From contig BQIY01000077.1 in NCBI GenBank assembly GCA_021604265.1, forward strand, positions 1-8,087: 8,087 nt of DNA, read 5' to 3'. The translations under genes were made by a program, and so were the position numbers. A model generated the notes under the pieces. That model made no database searches and was not told the origin of the DNA. It saw only the letters and a program-made list of their open reading frames with translations. Shown here in pieces: positions 1 to 7,135 of the stretch; the first letter of the stretch is position 1; the number at the start of each line of letters is the position of its first letter. The stretch comes from Nitrospirales bacterium. Lineage in GTDB: Bacteria > Nitrospirota > Nitrospiria > Nitrospirales > UBA8639.

Positions 1-3000
1 TTCATTACATCTGCTCCAGTACCGTGGCTCCACATGATGGGCAGCAATCCCAAAAAAATTGCGGAGGCTGTCATAATTTTCGGGCGCACTCGAAGTACCG
101 CTCCCTCGACCACCGCATCACGAAGATCGCTCAATGACTGAAGTTGGTTTTCCTTTTGCCGTTTGGCACAGGCTTCATCAAGAAACATGATCATAATGAC
201 CCCAGTTTCGGCTGCTACACCCGCCAAGGCAATGAGCCCCACCCACACAGCCACACTTAAATGATACCCAAGATAATGGAGGTACCAGATGGCCCCTACC
301 ATGGAAAAAGGAACCGAGAGTAGAACCAGCAAGCATCGCGGTATAGACCGGAAATTCAAGTAGAGCAAGACAAAGATCAGGAACAGCGTTAAGGGAATGA
401 CGATCTGAAGTTGTTGTTGTGCTCGTTCAAGATATTGGTATTGGCCTGCCCATTGTAACGAGTACCCTGACGGAAGTTTCACTTTCTCTTGAACCAACCT
501 CTTAGCCTTCTGAACATACGTTCCCAGGTCTTGTCCCGCGACATCGACAAATACAAAACTGGCAAGGGATCCATTCTCATCCCGAATGGATGGGGGACCG
601 GTTGTCTTTGAAATGCTGGACAGTTGAGCCAGCGGAATATGTTCACCTTGAGGTGTTGTCACGAGAACACGTTTGATGGCCTCAATGTCCTGACGGAGTT
701 CGCGAGGATAGCGAACATTAATGGGATATCGTTCTCGGCCTTCCACGGTCCAGGTAATATTTTTTCCACCAATCGCCGATTCAATGACCTCTTGGACATC
801 GGCCACGGTCAACCCGTATCGGGTTATCGCTTTCCGATTGACATCAATGTCTAAATAATATCCCCCGGTGACCCGTTCAGCATACGCACTTCGGGTGCCT
901 TCGAGTATTTGAAGGAGATCTTCAATCTGAATCCCTAACCGTTCCAGTTCCTCTAACTGAGGTCCTAAGATTTTAATGCCGAGGCTACTTCGGATGCCGG
1001 TAGCGAGCATTTCCGTTCTCGTTTGAATCGGCATCCACCAGATGTTCGGCATGCCGGGAAATTTGACTCGCTGATCCATTTCCGCCACGAGCTTGTCCCA
1101 CGTCATACCGGGCCGCCATTCACTTTGAGGCTTGAGCGTGATGAGGGTTTCGGTCATGTTCAAGGGAGCGGGATCTGTCGCTGTTCGTGCCCGGCCCATT
1201 TTCCCCATCACCCGGTCCACCTCAGGAAACTCCTTCAACAATCGGTCCTGGGTTTGGAGAATCTGACTGGCTTTTTGAACTGATAGGCCTGGAAGAGAGG
1301 TGGGCATATACAACATCGTGCCTTCGTTCAAGGGCGGCATGAATTCAGATCCGAGCTTTTCGTAGAGGGGTAGGACCAAGATCATCCCTCCAACTGCGAG
1401 TCCTACTACTAGCCATCGGAGACGCAACACGCCTTTCACGAGGGGGCTGTACAGCCAAAGAAGAAAGCGGTTCAACGGATTTCGCCGTTCTGATGTGATT
1501 CGACCTCGAATGAACCAACGCATTAACAACGGAGCCACGGTGATCGAGACCAGCGCGGCAAAAAACATGGCAAACGTCTTCGTATAGGCGAGTGGCTTAA
1601 AGAGACGCCCTTCTTGCGCCTCCAAAGTAAAAATAGGCAGAAAGGAGACCATAATAATCAGCAAAGAAAAAAAGAGTGGTTTCCCCACTTCTTGTGCCGC
1701 CCGAATGATGATCTCTTCTCGGGATCCTTTTCGGCCCTGGCTTTCCCATTCTTCTAATCGCCGGTGTGCATTCTCCACCATGACGATGACCGCATCGACC
1801 ATGGCCCCAATCGCGATCGCGATGCCTGACAGGGACATGACATTCGAGGTGATCCCCAGGTAATACATCGCAATGAATGAAAGGAGTATGGCCACGGGTA
1901 AAAGAAGAATCGGCACGAGAGCTGACCGAAGGTGAAAGAGAAACACCACACTGACTAAACTGACGACGATACTGATTTCAATCAGTTTTTCTTTTAATGT
2001 CGCGATGGCGCGAAGGATGAGATCCGACCGATCATACACGGGGACCACCTGAATGCCTTCGGGAATAGACGGTTCAATGTCTTGTAATTTCTGTTTGACC
2101 CGATCAATCACTGCCAGGGCATTTTCGCCATAGCGCATGATGACGATGCCGCCCACTACTTCTCCCCTTCCATCCAACTCCGCGATACCGCGTCGAAGAT
2201 CTGGCCCGATGGTCACCCTGGCGACATCTCGGACGACGATCGGTGTCCCGTGCTGGTCCGTGCCAAGGGCTATGGTTTGGATGTCCTCTAGGGAACGGAT
2301 ATATCCTCGACCTCGGACCATATATTCCCGTTCGCTCGCTTCAATCACCCGTCCTCCGACCTCGTTATTACTACGGCGAATAGCCTGGATGACCTCGGAC
2401 ATGCTCATGCCATATGTTTGTAGTTTTACCGGATCTACCTGCACTTGATACTGCTTCACGAATCCACCAATGGAAGCAACTTCTGCGACTCCCCGCACAC
2501 TTTGGAGCCAATACCGCAAATACCAATCTTGAAAGGATCGTAGATCAGCCAAATTGTGTTGGCCGGTTTCATCCACCAACGCATACTGAAAGACCCAGCC
2601 AACTCCCGTGGCATCAGGGCCTAGGGTTGGCGAGACGCCTTCCGGCAGTTTATCCGTCACGCCTTGAAGATATTCCACGACACGGCTTCTTGCCCAATAC
2701 ATGTCGGTCCCATCTTGAAACACGATGTAGACAAATGAGAGACCAAGAAAGGATTGCCCACGGACATATTTGACCTGCGGAGCTCCCAGCAGAGAGGTGA
2801 TAAGGGGATAGGTGATTTGATCCTCAATGAGATCAGGGCTACGGCCTGGCCATTCCGTGAAGACAATGACCTGGACATCTGATAAGTCGGGTAAGGCATC
2901 AACCGGAGTGCGGGCCACCACCCAGATTCCCCAGCCCATGAGAAAGAACACCAACAAACTCACCAGAAAACCGTTGCGGGCGCTCCAGCCAATGATTCGT

Positions 3001-3008
3001 TCAATCAT
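1..3008 (-). CDS. cusA: CusA-type Cu(I)/Ag(I) efflux RND pump, 3' end cut off
   Basis: Inner-membrane proton-driven pump of the heavy-metal-efflux RND family, which drives Cu(I)/Ag(I) through an adaptor and outer-membrane channel. The visible part is 1002 residues and starts MIERIIGWSARNGF, with a membrane segment at about 12-30. E. coli CusA has 1047 residues, so roughly 45 are missing beyond base 1. Seen: the proton-relay aspartate in AMVDAVIVMVENA (D405), E934 in GVAAETGVIM and K977 in RVRPKIM. The three methionines of the CusA metal path are also present: M568 (LYMPTSLPG), M618 (APLNMTETL) and M667 (TEMLATGI), each five below the E. coli numbers 573, 623 and 672. These support monovalent Cu/Ag rather than Zn/Co/Cd as substrate. 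All these landmarks fall in one frame, so there is no net frameshift. The start overlaps the cusB stop by 8 bases, indicating translational coupling. Confidence 0.96.
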   Translation of the reverse strand, partial: MIERIIGWSARNGFLVSLLVFFLMGWGIWVVARTPVDALPDLSDVQVIVFTEWPGRSPDLIEDQITYPLITSLLGAPQVKYVRGQSFLGLSFVYIVFQDGTDMYWARSRVVEYLQGVTDKLPEGVSPTLGPDATGVGWVFQYALVDETGQHNLADLRSFQDWYLRYWLQSVRGVAEVASIGGFVKQYQVQVDPVKLQTYGMSMSEVIQAIRRSNNEVGGRVIEASEREYMVRGRGYIRSLEDIQTIALGTDQHGTPIVVRDVARVTIGPDLRRGIAELDGRGEVVGGIVIMRYGENALAVIDRVKQKLQDIEPSIPEGIQVVPVYDRSDLILRAIATLKEKLIEISIVVSLVSVVFLFHLRSALVPILLLPVAILLSFIAMYYLGITSNVMSLSGIAIAIGAMVDAVIVMVENAHRRLEEWESQGRKGSREEIIIRAAQEVGKPLFFSLLIIMVSFLPIFTLEAQEGRLFKPLAYTKTFAMFFAALVSITVAPLLMRWFIRGRITSERRNPLNRFLLWLYSPLVKGVLRLRWLVVGLAVGGMILVLPLYEKLGSEFMPPLNEGTMLYMPTSLPGLSVQKASQILQTQDRLLKEFPEVDRVMGKMGRARTATDPAPLNMTETLITLKPQSEWRPGMTWDKLVAEMDQRVKFPGMPNIWWMPIQTRTEMLATGIRSSLGIKILGPQLEELERLGIQIEDLLQILEGTRSAYAERVTGGYYLDIDVNRKAITRYGLTVADVQEVIESAIGGKNITWTVEGRERYPINVRYPRELRQDIEAIKRVLVTTPQGEHIPLAQLSSISKTTGPPSIRDENGSLASFVFVDVAGQDLGTYVQKAKRLVQEKVKLPSGYSLQWAGQYQYLERAQQQLQIVIPLTLFLIFVLLYLNFRSIPRCLLVLLSVPFSMVGAIWYLHYLGYHLSVAVWVGLIALAGVAAETGVIMIMFLDEACAKRQKENQLQSLSDLRDAVVEGAVLRVRPKIMTASAIFLGLLPIMWSHGTGADVM

Positions 3009-4353
3009 GAGCCGGCTTCCCCCTGTCCTTTTTCATATCTATCTTCATATTCATTCCACTCATCTCCATGTTTCCCTTGTCCATCTCACCCATTTGTGCC
3101 TGTTCCATTTTGACGCCGCCCATTCCCAGGGCTCCCATCATGTTACTCGTGGCCATGAGACGACTTTCGGAATCCAATAAAAAAGTGCCAGAGGTGACAA
3201 TGCGTTCCCCTTCCTCCAATCCCTGATTCACCTCAAAAAATGAACCGACCTTGGGTCCGAGCGTAATTTTCCTCGGCTCAAATCTGTCACCCTCCTGTGC
3301 AACAAACACCACGTGTCGGCGTCCCGAGTCGAGCACAGCCTGGTCCGGGATGACGAGGCTTGTCCCACGATTCACTTGGATCAGCACCGTGCCATACATG
3401 TCAGGTTTCAACCGAACCTGAGGATTAGAGAATTCCAGGCGTAGCTGTACGGTGCGTGACTTTTTTTGCAGATAGGGGTAGATATAGGTCACACGTCCAG
3501 AAAATGTTTCCCCAGGGAATGCCTCCAGCGTAAACATCGCTGATTGCCCCACCTGAATAAACGGCAATTCATATTCATAGACGTCAGCTAGCACCCAAAT
3601 CGTCGAAAGATTGGCAATGGTGTACATTGTCATGTCAGGTCGGACAAACATGCCCTGAAACGCCGTCTTATCAATGATATGGCCGCTGATGGGAGAAAAG
3701 ATGGTGACCGAGTGGTTGGGTCTTCCTTGAAACTCCAATTCATCAATCTGGTCATCGGTAAACGTCCACAGGCGTAACCGATCTCTGGCCGCCTCAATGA
3801 CTTGTTGGGCTTGCTGGTGCACATCAGGGAGTGGACTGGCTTGGACATCTTCTAAGCCTTGTAAAGACAGCAGATATTCTTCCTGTGTGGCGACTAACTC
3901 AGGGCTGTACAGCGTAAAAAGGGGCTGCCCTTTGCGAACCGGCTTGCCGGTGAAATCCACGTAGAGGTCTTCGATCCAACCGGAAATCCGAAGGTTGACA
4001 TGAGCAATGCGCTGTTCGTTGTAGGTCACACGCCCGGTGGCTCGAACGGTTGTAGAAAGCCGCCGTTTCTCCACCAATGCGGTTTGTACGCCAATCATTT
4101 GTTGTTTGAGCGAGGACACGATCGGTGAGGCTTGCCCCGATGGCATATCAATCTGATCTGGCGTGGTCTTGATTTCCATGCTTGCCATTTTCTTCATATT
4201 TTGCATGGTCAGATGAGAGCCCTCAGTTCCGGTGCCGCGTGGGTAAAGTTCGAGCTTTTCATTTACCCACCATCCACCACCAACAAGGGCAATAATCCCA
4301 ATAACTATGGCGATCCAACGGAATTGATTTCTAAAGCGTTGTGGTATCTTCAT
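3001..4353 (-). CDS. cusB: CusB-type periplasmic adaptor with methionine-rich ends
   Basis: Membrane-fusion protein linking the CusA pump to the outer-membrane channel; in the Cus family it also hands metal to the pump. It has 450 residues from the chosen start MKIPQRFRNQ. That start has a strong AAGGAAGG seven bases upstream; a longer reading from 4425 would intrude 59 bases into the gene before and lacks such support. Seen: one N-terminal membrane anchor (about 12-30), no lipobox, a barrel-sandwich/lipoyl half near 120-150 (ISGWIEDLYVDFTGKPVRKG), a helical hairpin at about 153-210, the second lipoyl half near 218-240 (SPISGHIIDKT), a beta-barrel (about 250-330) and a membrane-proximal domain (about 335-400). 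Methionines 50, 53, 56 and 59 recur every third residue after the anchor, and residues 399-450 hold 12 methionines. E. coli CusB binds Cu(I) through N-terminal methionines; metal binding by the C-terminal tail is inference. Divergent family members with Zn/Co/Cd specificity usually lack such Met enrichment. Confidence 0.93.
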   Translation of the reverse strand: MKIPQRFRNQFRWIAIVIGIIALVGGGWWVNEKLELYPRGTGTEGSHLTMQNMKKMASMEIKTTPDQIDMPSGQASPIVSSLKQQMIGVQTALVEKRRLSTTVRATGRVTYNEQRIAHVNLRISGWIEDLYVDFTGKPVRKGQPLFTLYSPELVATQEEYLLSLQGLEDVQASPLPDVHQQAQQVIEAARDRLRLWTFTDDQIDELEFQGRPNHSVTIFSPISGHIIDKTAFQGMFVRPDMTMYTIANLSTIWVLADVYEYELPFIQVGQSAMFTLEAFPGETFSGRVTYIYPYLQKKSRTVQLRLEFSNPQVRLKPDMYGTVLIQVNRGTSLVIPDQAVLDSGRRHVVFVAQEGDRFEPRKITLGPKVGSFFEVNQGLEEGERIVTSGTFLLDSESRLMATSNMMGALGMGGVKMEQAQMGEMDKGNMEMSGMNMKIDMKKDRGKPAHD

Positions 4354-4360
4354 GAGCAGA

Positions 4361-4368
4361 CCTTCCTT
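4361..4368 (-). promoter_or_regulatory. Ribosome binding site deciding the cusB start
   Basis: On the minus strand the sequence reads AAGGAAGG, seven bases before the ATG at 4353, and it overlaps the TAA stop of the outer-membrane factor gene (4367-4369). This favours the 450-residue CusB over the 24-residue longer reading and suggests that translation of the two genes is coupled. Confidence 0.75.
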
Positions 4369-5644
4369 ATGACACTTCCGTTCCAACAACTCGTTCCAGT
4401 TGTGCGAGCACCTGTTCCCAATCAACTAATGCTCTGACAAATTCCAACTGATAGGTCAGCAATGCACGATCAGCTTCTATTAAGTCCAAAAAGTCGTTGC
4501 GATCCGTGCGATACCCGGCAATAGCTGCCTTTAACGTAAGTTTGGCCTGAGGCAGAACAGTGGTCTTATACAAGTTCAGAATTTTTCTCTTCGCTGCTAT
4601 CCGAGCCAGGAGGTCTTGAATTTGAAACCGCGTCTGGTTTTCCAACGTCCGTTTTTTAAACCGTGCAGCTTCTCGCTGCGCCATGGCTTCTCGAACGCCT
4701 GCCTCATATTTGGGCTTTGTCCAAAAGGCAAAGGGCAGGTTGATAGATATCACCCCACCAAACCCATCTTCTGTATTGCGGTTAAGCCAACGTTGAGCTT
4801 CAACCCGTAGGTGGGGATAGGTTTGGAGTTCGGCCAGTTTAATAATGGAATCATATTGCTCCACTGCAAACGCAGCTTCGAGAATTTCTGGTCGCTGCTG
4901 AAGGGCTTGGTTCTGGAGATGCTCTACTGAAAGAACCTGTGCCTTTATCACAGGTTCCATAGGTATCCCCAACGAGGCCTGAGTTTCACGATTTAAAATC
5001 GTATTGAGATTGGCATGAGCGGTCTGCTTTTGCTGTTTCAGAATAGGAAGGTGTTGAAACCACTTCGCCTGCTCGACTTGGGCTTTCAGGACATCCACTT
5101 GGGTCCCTTTCCCAACACGGAATTTCGCCTTCGCTGCATTAAAAAATTGTTTGAGACGTTGGGCTTCCTGATGATGAATCTCTATAGCTTGGTGGACATA
5201 AAACAATTCATAGTAGGCCATCTTCACCGTCTCGATGATTTCCCGTTTCTTCCCTGCCAAGCTTTGTTCAGCCTGTTTCACCACCTTTTCCGCAAGGTGC
5301 TCTTGCTCAGATAAGGTTCCTGGATAGGGAAATTGTTGGGAAAGTCCAAAGATGGTCCGATCCGAACGTGTCACATCCAACGAGTTAGGTGTGTTCCACA
5401 GTCGGACAGTCAATTCGGGGTCATCTAAGGCGTTGCTTTGGGGAATCCGCTCCTGCATAGCTTTTACCCTGGCTTGTTCTGCTACCAATTCCGGATTGTT
5501 TTCAAGGGCTTCTTGAACAAGCAGGCCAAGTCGTATGGTTTTTTGGGTTTCGGTCTGATCTCCCGCAAGGATAGGCCAGGGCAAACCAAACCACGCAATG
5601 CTGACCAGTAAGCATGTCCAACACAATCTCCGTAAGGATTTCAT
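4367..5644 (-). CDS. TolC-family outer-membrane efflux channel (CusC-like)
   Basis: Outer-membrane factor expected to form the trimeric exit duct of the CusCBA pump. It has 425 residues from MKSLRRLCWT, a basic n-region followed by a hydrophobic core and a likely signal-peptidase I site near residue 28 (PILA|GDQ). There is no lipobox cysteine, unlike E. coli CusC, which is lipidated. Two outer-efflux-protein repeats are visible: residues about 40-220 (with NNPELVAEQA, QQFPYPGTL and FRVGKGTQVDVLKAQVE) and about 245-420 (with YPHLRVEAQRW, INLPFAFWTKP and TDRNDFLDLIEADRALL). Long glutamine- and alanine-rich helices fit the periplasmic barrel. An alternative ATG four codons upstream (5656) has AGGTGG six bases before it; the chosen one has GGAG six bases before it. 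Placement directly before cusBA gives the CusC role, but sequence alone cannot separate CusC from CzcC. Confidence 0.88.
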   Translation of the reverse strand: MKSLRRLCWTCLLVSIAWFGLPWPILAGDQTETQKTIRLGLLVQEALENNPELVAEQARVKAMQERIPQSNALDDPELTVRLWNTPNSLDVTRSDRTIFGLSQQFPYPGTLSEQEHLAEKVVKQAEQSLAGKKREIIETVKMAYYELFYVHQAIEIHHQEAQRLKQFFNAAKAKFRVGKGTQVDVLKAQVEQAKWFQHLPILKQQKQTAHANLNTILNRETQASLGIPMEPVIKAQVLSVEHLQNQALQQRPEILEAAFAVEQYDSIIKLAELQTYPHLRVEAQRWLNRNTEDGFGGVISINLPFAFWTKPKYEAGVREAMAQREAARFKKRTLENQTRFQIQDLLARIAAKRKILNLYKTTVLPQAKLTLKAAIAGYRTDRNDFLDLIEADRALLTYQLEFVRALVDWEQVLAQLERVVGTEVS

Positions 5645-5674
5645 ATGGTTCTCCATTCCGAACCACCTGGCCCC

Positions 5675-5690
5675 CCCTTTAAAAAAAGGG
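5675..5690. repeat. Short CCCTTT/AAAGGG hairpin ahead of the pump genes
   Basis: Six-base arms CCCTTT and AAAGGG enclose four A's on the plus strand, next to a run of seven C's. It lies in the leader of the outer-membrane factor gene, after the stop of the small gene upstream. It has no following T-tract in the transcribed direction, so it is not a classic terminator; it may be a weak attenuating hairpin or a fragment of a dispersed repeat. Confidence 0.35.
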
Positions 5691-5798
5691 AACTAGAGAA
5701 ACTCAGGCCCGGAAATCTTTCCTGACATACAGGAGGGATTAGCGATTAATCTGTTAACTCAGAAAATACTGGGGTGTGGTAAAAAAACGGGAAGGGTA

Positions 5799-6158
5799 TC
5801 AAATACGAAAAACGGAAATGAGAACAAGGGTATCCTTCGGAGGTACGGATTGCCCTTGGGCCACTATGGGGGGTAATGGATTTGTTGCGACTTCGATCGA
5901 TGTGAGAGAAGGCACATTCCCATCTAAGAGGATAAAAGAACTCCATTCAGAGGGAATATCGAAATTAGCTTGGATTGCGAGAGATTTAAACCCATCACAA
6001 AATTGCAAGGCGGGTTCTTCCCCAGGTTTCGTGCAATCACTGTCCTGGCTGACTTGCATGCCGCCATAAATCGGCACCACACATGCATAGGCATTGAAAC
6101 TAAACAAAAGGAAAAGGATTATAAGGAGAAGGGCCAAGTATTTTGGGAAGGTTCGCAT
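5799..6158 (-). CDS. Small exported cysteine-containing protein, unknown function
   Basis: A 119-residue protein of no family I can name. Residues 1-25 form a clear signal peptide (MRTFPKYLAL, then a run of leucine, isoleucine and phenylalanine) ending AYA just before C26. Signal peptidase I cleavage there would leave cysteine as the first mature residue; the -3 residue is alanine, so a lipoprotein site is possible but poor. The mature part is about 94 residues with C26, C42 and C54, an acidic stretch (QDSDCTKPGEEP), then FCDGFKSLAIQANFDIP, and a proline-rich, beta-like C-terminus. No histidine occurs in the protein and the only mature methionine is M34, so a CopC- or CusF-type copper site is not evident. 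It sits between the cupredoxin and the pump genes on the same strand, suggesting a periplasmic accessory role in metal handling (inference). No Shine-Dalgarno is visible; see the promoter just upstream. Confidence 0.75.
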   Translation of the reverse strand: MRTFPKYLALLLIILFLLFSFNAYACVVPIYGGMQVSQDSDCTKPGEEPALQFCDGFKSLAIQANFDIPSEWSSFILLDGNVPSLTSIEVATNPLPPIVAQGQSVPPKDTLVLISVFRI

Positions 6159-6169
6159 TTCTATAATAT

Positions 6170-6198
6170 ATTGTAAATTAGGAAATTAATTTCGGCAA
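6170..6198 (-). promoter_or_regulatory. Sigma-70-like promoter of the small exported protein gene
   Basis: Reading the minus strand, TTGCCG (6198-6193) and TACAAT (6175-6170) are separated by exactly 17 bases in an AT-rich stretch. The expected transcription start near 6163 is only about five bases before the ATG at 6158, and no Shine-Dalgarno is present, so the message may be leaderless or nearly so. It would give the distal genes, possibly including cusCBA, expression independent of the mer-type promoter. Matched by eye only. Confidence 0.45.
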
Positions 6199-6286
6199 GA
6201 GACTAAGAATTATCCTCTCCCATGTTGCGGAATCAAACGTGTGGATTTTCATTACTCTCACTATATTTTACCCCACAATTAGTTGC

Positions 6287-6646
6287 TTATTTTGTTCCCT
6301 TAAGCACAGTGATCGTTCCTCGCATGATAAGGTGCAAACGGCAGTAATAAGGATAGGTTCCTGGTTGAAGAGAAGAAAGAATAAAACTTTTCCCAGGAAC
6401 GACTGGGCCTGAATCAAACAGGCAGGTTTTTTGAGTTGAACAATCATCGTGAGTTACAGTGTGGACCGTGGCCATTTTGTTATCCCACTGAACTGGTGAT
6501 CCAGAAGGAATGCTTGTCAATACAGGGGAATAATACGGGGCCGGTTGTTCCATGGTGATGTGATAGGGGCTCGGTCCTTCTACTAACCCAGTCGTCCTGA
6601 AAAGAACGATTCCGCACAAAACCACGACCGTTGAACTCAATTGCAT
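6287..6646 (-). CDS. Small exported cupredoxin (type 1 copper protein)
   Basis: A 119-residue single-domain cupredoxin of the plastocyanin/amicyanin type, predicted periplasmic. The type 1 copper ligands are all visible: H62 in ATVHTVTHDD, then C102, H105 and M108 in YYCRLHLIM. The C-x2-H-x2-M loop has the short amicyanin spacing rather than the longer plastocyanin one. The N-terminus (MQLSSTVVVLCGIVLF) is hydrophobic but has no positive charge before the core, so it may be an atypical signal peptide or an anchor. C69 and C75 lie close enough for a disulfide. The ATG has a very strong AGGAGGG five bases upstream, and an in-frame stop lies 13 codons further up, so the start is well fixed. It follows the GDCCVxC gene after 47 bases on the same strand. 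Likely role: copper binding or electron transfer in the periplasm (inference). Confidence 0.9.
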   Translation of the reverse strand: MQLSSTVVVLCGIVLFRTTGLVEGPSPYHITMEQPAPYYSPVLTSIPSGSPVQWDNKMATVHTVTHDDCSTQKTCLFDSGPVVPGKSFILSSLQPGTYPYYCRLHLIMRGTITVLKGTK

Positions 6647-6693
6647 GCCTTCCCTCCTCAGGAGAAGACCTCGAATTTCTCATTCCACTGTTC

Positions 6694-6909
6694 TCAGCTT
6701 GGTGCCTGCTGAATGGGTGGGCATGGCACATCCCCATACGAACAGAACACGCAACAATCCCCGTCTTTCGGGCGAAGGCTCGTTTGGCAGTTTTGGCAGT
6801 CATACGCTACCCGGCAAGAATCCGTGGGCATGGTTTCGGTTTTTTTAAATCCACACTTGGGACAGGTAATGGTTGACTCCAGGAAAAGGTTACTTGTGTC
6901 AGTCATCAT
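6694..6909 (-). CDS. GDCCVxC-domain small cysteine-rich protein
   Basis: A 71-residue cytoplasmic-looking protein with nine cysteines: 16, 19, 32, 38, 41, 52, 53, 56 and 63. An N-terminal TCPKCGF knuckle pairs with CQNC at 38-41 as a probable zinc-ribbon-like metal site. The C-terminal GDCCVFCSYGDVPCPP is the signature of the GDCCVxC domain family, some members of which are selenoproteins. Here every position is an ordinary cysteine codon, so this is the non-seleno form. The start overlaps the end of the merP-like gene by 11 bases; AGGAGGA lies eight bases before the first of two tandem ATGs, favouring the first. The function of the family is not firmly known; its place among mer genes suggests thiol-based binding of a soft metal in the cytoplasm (inference). 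Confidence 0.88.
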   Translation of the reverse strand: MMTDTSNLFLESTITCPKCGFKKTETMPTDSCRVAYDCQNCQTSLRPKDGDCCVFCSYGDVPCPPIQQAPS

Positions 6910-7126
6910 CAGATTGCTCCTCCTGCGTCAGAGTCGAGGGAAATCCTGCGTTCGTTGTGAGCGCGATCAACGTGTGTACGTGGACTTCTCTCTCATCGAA
7001 TGTCACGATCGCATTTTCTAGTTCAAGAGACACTGTTGCCTCATGAACGCCATCGACATCCTGCAATACTTTTCTTACGGTTATGGGGCACAGAGAACAG
7101 GTCATGTTTTCGACAGAGAGGGTCAC
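6899..7126 (-). CDS. merP: MerP-like heavy-metal-associated (HMA) domain, downstream part after in-frame stop
   Basis: A 75-residue HMA domain read from a GTG start. It carries the metal-binding loop NMTCSLCPITVRK with C10 and C13 (the M-x-C-x2-C motif), followed by VDGVHEATVSLELENAIVTFDE, closely matching the ferredoxin-like fold of MerP, the periplasmic Hg(II)-binding protein that passes metal to MerT. The domain is complete, with an acidic tail (EEQSDDD). Oddity: the same reading frame continues upstream through three codons to a TAA, and beyond that to a full signal peptide starting at 7204. The gene therefore looks like a merP of about 100 codons broken by one nonsense codon. The GTG has no good ribosome binding site, but it lies nine bases after the TAA, so re-initiation is conceivable and would make a cytoplasmic metal chaperone instead of a periplasmic one. 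A sequencing error is the other possibility. Confidence 0.8.
   Translation of the reverse strand: MTLSVENMTCSLCPITVRKVLQDVDGVHEATVSLELENAIVTFDEREVHVHTLIALTTNAGFPSTLTQEEQSDDD
6918..6924 (-). promoter_or_regulatory. Ribosome binding site of the GDCCVxC gene
   Basis: AGGAGGA on the minus strand lies inside the last codons of the merP-like gene, eight bases before the first ATG (6909) and eleven before the second (6906). It supports the first start and independent initiation even if translation of the gene before is lost. Confidence 0.6.
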
Positions 7127-7135
7127 GACTTTTCT

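Noticed and set aside
624..1283. Plus-strand open frames of 76 and 86 codons
   Set aside because: They lie opposite the continuous CusA reading frame and show no recognisable protein features; they are shadows.
2137..2902. Open frames of 81-119 codons on both strands
   Set aside because: All overlap the well-conserved N-terminal third of CusA, whose frame is unbroken; composition is low-complexity and unlike real proteins.
4354..4425. Longer CusB start with 24 extra residues
   Set aside because: It would overlap the outer-membrane factor gene by 59 bases, adds a charged stretch before the membrane anchor, and lacks the strong ribosome binding site found before the ATG at 4353.
5776..6176. 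Plus-strand open frames opposite the small exported protein
   Set aside because: The minus-strand frame has a clear signal peptide and a well-placed promoter-like sequence; the plus-strand frames have neither.
6159..6286. Possible terminator after the cupredoxin gene
   Set aside because: Only a weak, widely spaced TGTGG/CCACA pairing with no T-tract was found; not enough to call a terminator.
6480..6803. Minus-strand 107-codon frame across the cupredoxin start and the GDCCVxC gene
   Set aside because: It overlaps two genes with recognised motifs in other frames and has no signature of its own.
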